Of a stretch of DNA of 64,000 nucleotides, positions 25,801-36,200 are shown in pieces. The stretch covers positions 1-64,000 of IMG/VR virus record IMGVR_UViG_3300044612_002737; one strand, 5' to 3'. The position numbers and the translations under genes are program-made. Position 1 is the first letter of the stretch, and each line of letters opens with the position of its first letter. The notes under the pieces were generated by a model that worked only from the letters and a program-made list of their open reading frames with translations, searched no databases and was not told the origin of the DNA. This stretch comes from a virus.

Positions 25801-26358
25801 CGGCGCACCAGCGAGGCTGGCCGCGGACAGGGGGGCTACGTGCCGCAGTTCGGCGACCTCGCGCGGCAGTACAAGGATCTCCAGGGGCTGAAGCAGTTCA
25901 ACCCGTCGCTGTATGCGCAGGAGACCCGCAAGCTCGCCGACGAGGCGCGAGAGCGGCTCCGCACTCCACGCAGCATCGAGGGCAAGGGTGCACTGCCGGC
26001 GGGCGGGCGCGTCTTCGGCAAGGGCTCCGTGATCGAGGGCGAGACCCCGGTCGTGCGGCTGCCCAGCTCTGAGACCGAGCTCGCGACGTCGCCGTTCCTG
26101 GCCCGGATCTTCGAAGGTCGCCAGGCGAGGGAAGCGGTTGGCGCCGCCCCCATCACGACCGCGGAAAGGCCGGAGCCCCGCGAAGCCGCGCCTCAGCAGG
26201 TCGACCGCGCGTCGCTCGACGCCCTGACGAAGAAGACCGCAGGCGACATCGCCACCATGAAGACACGAGAGGAGCGTGCGGCCGGGTCGAAGAAGAAGCT
26301 CGCGACGTTCCAGCAGCTTCAGGAAGAGGCCCGCAAGGAACGCATGGGAGGTATGTGA
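22864..26358 (+). CDS. Large internal virion (ejection) protein
   Basis: A 1164-aa protein, three bases after the preceding stop. Residues 1-330 are helical and Ala/Gln-rich, 330-740 are mixed with several compact segments, about 740-800 is an Ala/Pro linker, and a Gly/Ala run lies near 840-855. The last part is Arg/Glu/Ala-rich helix. Length and composition suit a T7 gp15 or gp16 type ejection protein. No transglycosylase motif is visible. The TGATG at the end couples it to the next gene. Confidence 0.6.
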   Translation: MASPVSIGDLYLAGLAEEYGDTPSLDPKLVAQHAALLKVYADLAKGLDATQAKRALAQLSEQQKAFATVTKARASVAETRAKSSRVTAQNFQDAIEAAEKVDAALTLKANVTTPQYEAAARSFTRANGGEAGAVAAAQTLTSWFDDFTNQPLGPSHPNIDVIMNRTAEKLIGEPLTAESAPRLIAALGQGGSQQVRDRWTELVNAGALRRDETMALQAQNRAELDSIKDAAGKYARIQAGSPGAVSIEAQLDKFTSDLGPRLMKALGRDAADIAAEQELVVTQNAQLEKIKGEADRLGEIIYGGQKADPIARLVASPQFREWAEANGMQLGQASVDPTTGETTYTPGAQDAKAIALYKWQSEHPGRYSPIRRNKSTGAFVRVTVEDPAVRERVIAKYRAASGKFYMDTNGNLVPPQAAAEALEKGGYAPSVEMATVGGKAYLRKADGTVLDASTGQPATAPEGAKFVPALYYGADGSTRYLTNDDISTPDKVAALFSASEGAAGFGVLEPSDAEALQKHARMAPLAERTEDQMRSTWTNTVSGYLDAKHAADYSDPNFGGDTISLDGGAIRIPGGVPATIEILETKDRFSLGDVAKGWRRRMSEAHAEKLAAQGVPQADTAYLTGLAQEARAEFLERPPEAVAPPTTVKIPTTTAGGVETGVTVPIASPAAAAARAMGKTAPSTATAQILQAPDGKRYRYDTVAQTVTLLDPKAGEKSSWTMADVGEISADLARAEVVDFEGPTGDVSPEAATPEAAPTAAAPATPPAPAAPAAPPAPPVFPEAARRPEAPSPRVTLVPPAAQAIVDRTGERTSVGQRIGAAAAELFIPGRRGESDEAAAAGGGGGGAAAPGGTAPTTGPAAPQRGEAGAARRRPIRDLIERLRGRGPDEGMRAADKKFAEDEKKAAERTKERERLGAIGEMPVARTDVLTEAPDVTGAKTTSTREGARPSAARFGAEGTPESEAIMRGRDEALMGLIGRRTSEAGRGQGGYVPQFGDLARQYKDLQGLKQFNPSLYAQETRKLADEARERLRTPRSIEGKGALPAGGRVFGKGSVIEGETPVVRLPSSETELATSPFLARIFEGRQAREAVGAAPITTAERPEPREAAPQQVDRASLDALTKKTAGDIATMKTREERAAGSKKKLATFQQLQEEARKERMGGM

Positions 26359-27158
26359 TGGGTCGCGTCAACACCAGCAACAAGCCCACCGCCACGCCGG
26401 CCCCCCAAGTAGCCGCCGCGCCGAAGCTCGCACCAGCCCCAGAGGCCAAGACCGCGGCGCCTGCGCCGAAGCCGCCGAAGAAGGCGGCACCAGCGCCGGC
26501 ACCAGCGCCGGCGCCCGCACCGGCGGTCGAGCCTGTGGCCTCGGCGCCGAGGCCCATCGTAAGGATGGGGATGACGTTCGGCCCAACCGAAACCGCCCCC
26601 ATGAACCCACAGGACGACTTCTACACCCGCAAGATGCGCGAGGTCGAGGCTCTTCGCGAGCGACGTGCTTTGGGCCCTAAAGAGATGACGCTACCGCTGG
26701 TACCTGGCTACCGCAGCGCCGCGGCCTATGGAGGAACGGGGTCTACGGGCGGGACCGTGACCCTCCCAGCCGCCGGAGATTACAGCCTGAAGATGGAGCC
26801 GCAGCCGGGGTTGCCGCGCACATTCTCCGCGCGCGCCACACCTGAAGCCATGACCGTTACGACCAGCAACCAAGAAGAGTTTGTTCGTCGCGGCGAAAGG
26901 CTTGGAGAGCGCTACGCGTCTCTTCGGCGGACCCTGCTGGACCTGGCCGACACGCGACGGGAGCTCGAGGCGCTCAAGCGTACTGGAGCACCGGCGGCCA
27001 CCGAAACCGCGCTGTACGGGGGCACGACCGACGAGCGCCTGAAGAGTCTGGCGAGCCGCACTCAGCGCGTCAACCAGGACTTGGTGCAAACACTGGCCGA
27101 CCTTCGAGAGTTCGGTATCAACGAGCGCGAAGCCAAGGAGCAATACGGGAACCGATAG
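26358..27158 (+). CDS. Pro/Ala-rich virion-associated protein
   Basis: A 266-aa protein, started at ATG 26358 in a TGATG overlap. The first 60 residues are a Pro/Ala/Lys linker (APKLAPAPEAKTAAPAPK and a long AP repeat), then a Gly/Ser/Thr-rich middle, and a helical end (LLDLADTRRELEALKRTG). Its linker is like those in the giant protein that follows. It may tether or space other virion parts. No family recognised. Confidence 0.5.
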   Translation: MGRVNTSNKPTATPAPQVAAAPKLAPAPEAKTAAPAPKPPKKAAPAPAPAPAPAPAVEPVASAPRPIVRMGMTFGPTETAPMNPQDDFYTRKMREVEALRERRALGPKEMTLPLVPGYRSAAAYGGTGSTGGTVTLPAAGDYSLKMEPQPGLPRTFSARATPEAMTVTTSNQEEFVRRGERLGERYASLRRTLLDLADTRRELEALKRTGAPAATETALYGGTTDERLKSLASRTQRVNQDLVQTLADLREFGINEREAKEQYGNR

Positions 27159-27214
27159 CCCACACGCTACATGAGTCACCTCGACAGCATCGCTGCCGGG
27201 GGTTCGTGTTGCCC

Positions 27215-27243
27215 TTACCAAGCGCGTCGCGTTGCGTTATACT
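27215..27243 (+). promoter_or_regulatory. Sigma-70-like promoter for the giant gene
   Basis: TTACCA (27215-27220), 17 bp, TATACT (27238-27243), 16 bp before the ATG at 27260. The 100-bp gap before the giant gene is otherwise empty. Confidence 0.5.
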
Positions 27244-27259
27244 CGCCTGACCCGAGGGC

Positions 27260-30200
27260 ATGATGGCGAACCCGCAGCTCGACAAGTTCCTCAAGGAAGC
27301 CGCAGCCCAGAAGGCGGCGACCCAGGCTCCTGCCGCGGTCAAGCCCGTCGCCGCGGCGCCCAAGCCCCCGGTGCTCGCCGTTTCGCCTACCGCTCCAGTC
27401 AAGGCCGCAGCGGCTGTAGAGCGTAGCGCCCCCAGTGCTGAACCTGTAACCCCCTCGGCCGAGGACGTCAAGAAGGCCGAGAAGATGCGCGCAGATCTTC
27501 TCGAGGAGCTGCCGCTCGAGGACTTCTACAAAGAAGCGGCACGGGTTCCTCTCACGGACATCGCCGTCGAATCCTACGCGCGCAAGACCAAGCTCCCGGT
27601 AGATCGGTTCACGTCGCTCGCAGGCGCTCAGGGCATCGACGTCGAGGACATGGCGCAGAAGGCGCGCGAGGGCGTTCCGTTCGCCGAGTACCGCCGCACC
27701 CGTGACGGCGTCATCGGGTTCAAGCCGGCGGCCGAGCGCTTCACCGAGCTGGATCGTGTCGCATCGGACTACCAGACCGCCGAGCGTGGCGAGGCGCCCC
27801 AGCGCACCATCGGTATCCAGAAGGCCCAGGAGACGACCACCAGCCTTCCCGTGTTCGGCGAGGGCTACGAGGTCGGCGGCACCACCCCTGATGAGATCAT
27901 CGAGACGACGAAGCCCGGCGAGCACCAGTACAGCATCGCCGCGCAGTTCATCGACTCGTTCGAGAAGGCGAACCCGGATGTCGTCAGCCTGACCGATATG
28001 TACGGTCAGAACGCCGGCCCCGGCAACACGCAGAAGTGGATCGAGAAGTACGTCAAGATGCAGGTCCGAAACCGCGGTCTGACGGCGGCGTCGGAGGACA
28101 TCGACGAGCAGATGGGCAAACTGCGTCGCGACGCGGTCTACTACATCCTCTCCAAGAAGACCATTGGGCAGTGGACGCCCGGCGTCTTCGTCAAGGACGT
28201 GCAGATCACGGACGCTGAGCGGGCGAAGCCGCTCGGCACCGGAGAGGGATTCGGCGCGGGCGTGCGCGACACCTTTGCCGCTATGGCCCCGAACGTCGAG
28301 ATCGTCGGCTTCAACAACAAGGGCCAGGCCGTCGTCCGTCAGGAGAGCCCGGCCGGTACGGCGCTGCGCCTGCTCGACGTCCTCGGCGTGTCGCCCGTCG
28401 GCAAGGTCAAGGGTGTGCCGGTCGTGATCCCCGGCCAGTCTGCGATCTCGGGCCTCATCACCAAGGACAAGGACGAAGGTTACCTCGAGGCCGCGCTGCG
28501 CGGCGTGCAGACCGGCGCGACGTTCATCGACGCGGCGCTGGACGAGACGAAGGGTCGGTCCACGCCTGTGCGTGCGGCCGCGGGCCTCGCGGCGCTCGTG
28601 CCGACGGTCCTCTACCCCGACGTCACCGGAGCCGCGGAAGGCGCGTACACGGCGGCGAAGGCGTACCGTCGAGTTCTTCAGGATCGCAAGATCGCGAAGG
28701 CTGCGGCACCGCTGCTTGACGAGCTGGTCGCCGCGCTGAAGGCCGGCGACTACGAGAAGGCCACCAAGGTTGAGTCGGCCATCCGGTCGCACCCCGAGCT
28801 GAGCAAGGGCAACCACGGGGTCATGCAAGCGCAGATGAGCATGGACGCGCAGGTCGTCGAGAAGCTCAAGGCGATGAACCCCGAGCTCGCCAGTCTGACC
28901 CCGACGCTCGGGGACGAGCTCATCACGGTCGGCGTGAACCAGAGCCCTGAGCTGGCCGAGGCCATCTACGGCGAGGCGGTCAAGGGCTACCCGTTCCTGC
29001 ACTTCTCCAAGAAGGCCCCGGAGCTGGCGGCCCGGTCAGAGAAGGAAGGCATCGGGCCGACGCTCGAGGCTTACGTCAACTCCGGCGACTTCGGCCGCCA
29101 CTTCCAGCGCATCGAGCGCGCCAAGGCGGCGTTCCTCAAGGCTGCGCCGAAGAACTCGGCCGAGGCCATCGACCAGGCAGTCAGCGGTCTCGCGGCCAAC
29201 CTTCGTGCCAAGAGCGCCGACGTGCTGCGCCTTGGCGGAGCGCCGGCGGCGGACGCTCCGCGATACGACCGACTGGCGAAGCTGCTCGAAGACAACAAGG
29301 CGGCCATCATCGCTGACCCGAAGGCCGCTTTCGGGAAGGACGGTGTGCTCCGCCAAGCGATCAAGGCCGACCCTGTTGTGGGCGCAGACGACGCCCGTGA
29401 GTTCCGCGCTGCGTTCTACCCGCAGGCCGCGCGTCTGTCGGGCCGCATCGAGGCGCTGAAGACGGTCGACTTCAACACCCTGTACCAGAACGACCTCAAG
29501 GTGTTCGACCGTGCGCGCGAGGCCGTCGAGGCCAACATCAAGAGCCGCATGATGGCGGCGGAGCTCCTCAAGCGTGAGCTCGGGACGCGCGCCAAGATCA
29601 ACGTCGTGCCCACCGAGATCCTCGATGATCTGATGGAGCCGGGGACGGAGCGCCTGTCGGCCTTCGCCACGGCGAAGTTCATTCAGACCATGCAGCAGCT
29701 TCCGAAGGCCGCCGACCGCAAGGCGTGGCTCGCGGCGTTCCAGACCATGGACAAGATGCTCCGTGGTGCGGCGGAGCTCCGTGGCGTGCCGGTCGACACG
29801 TACTGGCGCTCCATCGACATCCGCGTGGTCGACGGCAAGCCCGTGTTCGTGAAGGGTGAAGACGTTGTGTCGGCCCCCAAGGGTCCGGGGCCGTTGGACG
29901 GCTTCGTCGACGTGGCGGACGTCCAGACGGCTGTCGCCCGTCTGCGGGGCGCCCTGGCCGGCACTGACCCGTCGTACCGACTCAAGTCGCTGCTCCGCGC
30001 TGACGGTAGCCAGGCAGGCGGCGAGGTCGCCGTCGGCGATGTGGTCGTGCGCGCCATCCGAAGCCCGCAGCCGGGCGCTCCCTACCGTGTCGAGGTGTTC
30101 GTCGGGGCGCAGCAGAAGGCTGCGTTCACGAGCACGGGCAAGCTCGAGGATGCCATCAACGAGGGTATCGACGAGGCGCAGAACGCGATGACAGGTCGCG

Positions 30201-33200
30201 TCGCAGCCGGCGAGCCGGCCATGCGCGAGGTCGTGGTTCCGAAGCCCCCGAAGACCGCGGCCCAGGCAGCGGCGCAGACCAGCCCAGCGGATGCGGCGGA
30301 AGAGGCCGCGGCGGTCGACAGTGTGGCGGCGACGCCCTCGGCGGCCCCGCTCCACCCCAAGACCGAAACGGTGGTCGGTGGTCTCGACCCCGCGCTGAAG
30401 GCGGACCCCGATGTGGTGTCGCGCATCCTTGCGGCGGTCGACAAGCTGAAGGCCGGGTCGAAGCTTCCCCCGCCGCCGAAGGGCGCGAACAAGGTGCTCA
30501 TGGGCGCCGTGCGCGAGGAGCTGCTCAAGAGCGGCGTGCTCGTGAAGCTCGACGACGGCTCGGTCGTGAAGGCCGGCACGCTGCCGGAAGACGTGAAGGT
30601 GGCGCCGACGGCCGCCCCTCCCGCGCCTGCGCCGACGGCCGCCCCGACGGCTCCGCCCGTGGCGCCTACGCCCGCCGCGACGGTCTCGGTTGAAACAACC
30701 ATCGCGCGTCTCGTGGGGGCCTCCGCTCCGGGGGCGAAGGCCGAAGTCCCCGCGGCGCTCGACCGCGCCGCGGCGGACTGGGGCGCGAAGCATTCCGGCA
30801 AGGACTGGGTAATCGACCCCAAGAGCGGTGTCCCCTTCCCTAACACTCCCGCATCTATGTGGGCGAGCGGGGCGGAAGACCCGGCTTCTATCCGCGCGTT
30901 CGGTGCGGTCGAGCCCGGCATCCTCGGGCACGGAATGGGAAGGCCCAGCTCGCTACGTACCGCAGTAGCCGACCTACTCGGCATGTTCCAGAACGGGCTC
31001 ACTCCGGGGGTGGGCCTTGGGGCCAGGTACGGAGAGCCGGCGCTGTACACCGGCGAGATCAACGTCCGCGCAGACATGGGGCAAGCGCTAGACACAGGGT
31101 CAGCGGCGTACCGCCAAGTGCCCTTCATCTTGGTGGGGCGTCCAAATACAACGATGTTTACGGGAAAGCTGCCTGAAGTTGGCGCGGTTCTCGTCAACCC
31201 TGCGCACCCCGAGATCGTTGACGAACTGCGCGCGGCTGTCCAGCGCGTCCGCCCCGACGTTCAGGTGGGCCTGTTCAGTGAAGCTGATAGAGTTGTCGCG
31301 CGCATGAAGCAGGCCGCCCCGACGGCTCCGCCCGTGGCGCCCGCGCCTGCGCCGGTTGCGTCGGCCTTCCCCGTCAAGGCCGTCGAGCCCGCGCCCGCGA
31401 CGAAGATCGACGCCGACGCGCCTGCGGCGGACCGCACGGTGCGCGTGGCGCCGGCTTTGGCGGACGAAGCCTCGCTACAGGCGTACAACCAGTCGATCCG
31501 GGCGCAAGACACCGGTGCCGGCATCAGCCTCGACCGCGACACTCTCGCCGCGGGCGACAACATCATGTATCGCCCCGACCGCGCGTACCGGTTTATCGGA
31601 GACGCCGGGTTCAAGGACTTTGAAGCCACAGGGTTGGTGCGCGCCAAGCAGGACACCAAGGCCGGGTACGAAGTCCCATACTTCATGACAGGCAAGACCT
31701 CGGGACGCTACGCGGCGCGTAGGGGCCGCCCCGAGTACGTGGTCGAGATGCCGATCACGTCCGAGTGGCGCGGTGGCGGCGACTATGTCCACCCGCCCGC
31801 CGACCCGAAGCGGACGGACGGTATTCGTGTGTTCAAGCGAGAGGCTGACGGTTCGTACACGGTCATTCTGGACAACATCGGCGATCAGGCGCTACTCACC
31901 CAGAAGACCGCCGCCGAAGCCGAGGCTCCGGTCTTCCAGCGCGTCGCAGAGGAAGTCGCGCCGCCACCCGAGGAGACGCTCGAGGAGCTGACGGCGCGCC
32001 TATCTCGTGACGCCGAGGACCTGCGCGCGGCAGAGATCCGCGCAGAAGAGGAGTTCGCCGCGGCACAGGCAGAGCGTGAGCGCGCACTGGCCGGGCGTAT
32101 CGCGGAAGACCGCCGCGCTGCCCGTGCCCGTGAAGCCGCGCCCCCCGCCGAAGAGGCAGCCGCGGAGCCAGTGATTCAGCGCGCTCCCGCCGCCGAGGAG
32201 CCGCTGCCCGCCGTCCGCAAGGCAGAGGGCTTCCGCGACAAGAACAGCGTCAACGCCGGCGTGTACGAGGTCGACATCGGCGGCAAGACGCGCCGGTTCT
32301 TCCGCGATAGCAAGGAGGGGTTCTACCCGCGCAGCTTCGTCGAGGACGTGCCGACGAGCGCCGATACGCCGGTGTTGCCGTTCCTTGGCGACACCATCGA
32401 AGACGCGGTCAAGGCGCTTCAGCGCATGCACGGCGCGGAGGAAGCGCCGGCTGCCGCCCGTGCCGCCGAAGAGGTGGTGGCGGAAGCCGCCCCTGCGGTC
32501 GAGCGCGCTGTTGAGGAAGCGCCCGCCGCAGCCAAGGCCGAGGAAGCAGGCACCCGCACCCGTATCCAAGAGCTGGAAGCCGAGGTCGAGCGGCTCGAGC
32601 CGTTCACCACGGCGACACCCAAGCGCACCAACGTCAAGAAGGACAGCTTCACTGTCGAGATCGCAGGGAAGAAGATCCGCCTCGAGAACGACGGTGATAG
32701 CTGGCTCGACGTTGCTACGGGGAGCGAGCTGGGGGAGACCGCAGACGGAGCGGTTGGGCTGCTTCGCGAACGGCTTGTCGACTACCCGTATGCGCGGGCG
32801 CAGCGCGAGTTGAGCAGCCTCCGGCGCACTGAGCGCGCAGCGGCTGAGACAAAGGCGGCCGAGGAAGCAGTAAGCGCAGCCCCCACTCAGCCCTCCGGTA
32901 TCACGACGGTGGCCGAAGCGCCCGTTGTTCGCGAAGAAATCGTCGCTCCGCCCGCGCCGCCGGTGAAGGCCGAGCCCACGGTCGACGAGCTCCAGGCCAC
33001 GGTTGCGCGGCTCGAGCCGTTGCGTGACGCAAAGATCAAGCGGACTGAGGTCTCGAAGGCGGGCTTCACGGCCGAGGTAGCGGGACAGCAGGTCCGCGTC
33101 GAGAAGCGCGGCGACAACTGGGTCAACGCCGCGACGGGACGCAACCTCGGGGACAACGTCACCGAGGCGACGGAGTCTCTGCGCACGGAGTTCGTGCTCA

Positions 33201-36200
33201 AGCCCTACACGCAGGCCCAGGACGCGCTGCGCAAGCTCGGGCAGGTCCAGTCGACCGCAGCAACCGTGTCGTCTCTCGAGGACGCGCTCTCCGGGGTGAA
33301 GAAGATCAAGACCCAGAAGGACGCGCTGCGTTTCTTCGACGTCGCCGAGCAGCTCGCCCTCGACGCGAACGAGAAGGCCCAGATCTACGAAAGCCTCGCG
33401 CAGAAGCTCGAGATCATGGCCGGTCAGGCCAAGAGCGAGCGTGCGGCTGGGGAGCTCGAGACCCTTTCCATCCGTGCGCGCGACGAGGTGACCGCGATTC
33501 GGCCGGCGGCGGAGACCGCGCCATCGGCGGTAGCGGCGGCGGCTGACGCGCTCACCGAGGCGCAGCGCCACGTACAGGCCGTCACGAACATGCGCTCTTT
33601 GACCCACCGCGCTCAGGTTGAGCGGCCTGACGGCACGTTCCTCATGTTCGGCACGGCGCAGAACGGCGTGTTCACCCCGGCGTTCGCGTTCCGCGCGTTC
33701 GAGGGCGTCAAGCCCTCCGAGATCCTCGAGGTCGTGTACGACCAGATGCGCGTGTCGCCCGACACTATGGTCGCCGCGCGCCGCGAGGCCGAGGCACTGC
33801 TGGAAGGCCAGACGCCCATCGTTCGCGAGTTCCCCGCGAACAAGTACGCCAACGACGCAGACCTGAAGTTTGGCCCGGGCCTGCGCCAAGTCCGTCCCGC
33901 CCAGGCGGGCGGTCCGCAGGTCGTTACCGGCGCGTTCAAGCCCGGCGGTGGCAGCGGTCTGGCTGGCACGCAGTCGATCATCGAGCTGGCTGCGAAGACG
34001 GCTGACCCGACCACGTTGCTGCACGAGGGCGCGCACTTCATCCGCAAGTCGATCCTCGACACCGAGGACATGGACAACGTCACGGCGTGGCTCAACAGCA
34101 TGGGCGTGAAGGTCAACCACGAGTTCGGCGAGTTCGTCGGCTCGGCGGATGACATCGAGCTGGCCGAGGAGATGTTCGCGACGGCGTTCGAGAAGTACGT
34201 CGTCACGGGCAAGGCACCGACGCCTGCGCTCGAGCGCGCGTTCGAGCTGGTCAAGAACGCGTTCGCCGGTGCGTACCGCTGGATGAAGTCGGACGCTGCG
34301 AAGGAGCTCTACGGAGAGGACGCGCTGTCTCCGCAGGTCACGGCAGTGTTCAACCGGTACTTCACGGCGGTGCCGCAGAAGCCCATCGAGTCGACGTTCG
34401 ACATCATCGTCCGCGAGACGCGCGGCGCGAAGACCTCTGACGCCGAGGGCGCGCTCGACGTGCTGGCCCGCGAAGCGACGCGAAAGGGCATGCCGAAGAC
34501 CGCTCGCGAAGACCTCGTGAAGAAGATCGCGGCCCTCAAGCTCTCCGACGATGTCCCGAGCGAAACGGTGTTGCTCGAGTTTCCGGCTCCTGTGCTCGGC
34601 AAGACGGAGTGGACGAAGGGAGACATCATCGAGCTTCAGGCCGAGGTGGTGCGCCGGCGCAGCCAGATGGCGGTCGTGCCGGTGCGGCAGGCGCTCTTCG
34701 GTCAGCCCGAGGAAGAGAAGGTCACTGAGAACATCTACGCCGCGCTCGCGGAGCGCGAAGAGGGTGGGCTCGCCGCGGGAGCACGCGGCATCGCTCGCGG
34801 AATGGCGAAGCTCGTCCTGGGTGGCGACATTGTCGACGAGCGCGGGACCCGTGCGCTGCCCGAGGTGTTGCGCCGCGATCTCGACACTCCTGCACGCATC
34901 ATCGAGACCACCATCGGTGACTCCGTGTCGGTCCTGACGCAGTCGACGCGCGACAACGACCCGTCGTTCATGTTCCGCTTCTTGGCGGGCGAGAACCTTC
35001 GGTTCAAGTCGGGTCGCCGTGTCCTGTCGTCGGGCCATGAGCACATCACAGGCTTCTTCGACCTGTACCGCAACCAGTACGCGTCCATGACGCGTGAGGA
35101 GCAGGCGCTGCTCCAGGAGTGGGCGCAGCTCCTGAACACGACGCCGAATCCTGAGAACCTGCGCAACCCGCAGACGATCTCCGAAGCGCTCGCGAGCGGG
35201 GCGTTCCCGCAGAACCTGATGAACGTGCGCAACTTCGCCGATCTCGAGGCCCAACGCAAGGCCAAGGCCAACGCGATGGTCGCAGCGCTCGAGAAGTTCA
35301 TCGACCTGGGCGGCAGCGGCGAGGGCAACATCGGTGGCCAGCTTCGCAAGGCCATCAAGGACGCGGCGGGTGAAGGTTCCCAGATCGCCTTCAACGAGTA
35401 CCGCTTCGCTGAAGTGCTGCTCTTCCTGTCGGGGTCGACGTCTCGCCGTGGCGTTCGGTTCCTTCCGGTCGACAAGACGTTCACGAAGGACCAGCTCGTC
35501 GAGCAGGCGAGGGTTCTCCTCACTGACGCTCAGCGTATCTACGGCGGCGAAGACGACCCGCTCTTCTCGCGCCGTCTGTCTATTCTCGTTGCGGCTTACG
35601 GCTCCAGCCGGCGAGCCAAGGCCGAGCTCGCGGCGCTGGGCGCCGTGCTGACCGCAGAAGAAGCGCACGCGTTCAAGGGTTGGACGCTCGGCTACGACAT
35701 CTCGCCGGAGATGTCGGCGCAGCTCGAGCTGGTGAAGAACAAGTTCGGGTTGAACGCGAAGTTCATCAACGAGACGATCCTCGGCGACAACGTGTACGTG
35801 CCTGCGCAGGCCCGTGCACGCATGGCTGACGCGCTCGCCAAGGCGCAGTTCAACAACGCGAAGCTCACCCCGACGGGCGACCTGTACCAGAAGGTCTGGA
35901 CGTACATGAAGAAGCGCATGACCCGCGGTGCGTTCGCGCTCCGTCAGCGCTACTTCTTCGTGAACACCATCGACCACTTCAACCAGATGTACCTGCTGGT
36001 GGGCTTCGCGCCGGCCGCAGCGTCGTCGGCCCGCCTGCTGCTTCAGGGCCTACCAGTCAACGTCTTTGGTCAGGGGTACGAGACTTTCATCCGTCTCGCC
36101 AACCGTGCGGGGATGGGCGACCGTGCGGCCATGGAGCGTTTCCGCGACCTGCTCAGCCGCGGCGGCGACGAGCTGGCGGCACGTATCGGCAGCGCGCTCT

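Noticed and set aside
32000-35977. 1325-codon antisense frame under the giant gene
   Set aside because: It is a shadow of the very GC-rich coding strand, with Arg/Leu/His-rich low-complexity content.
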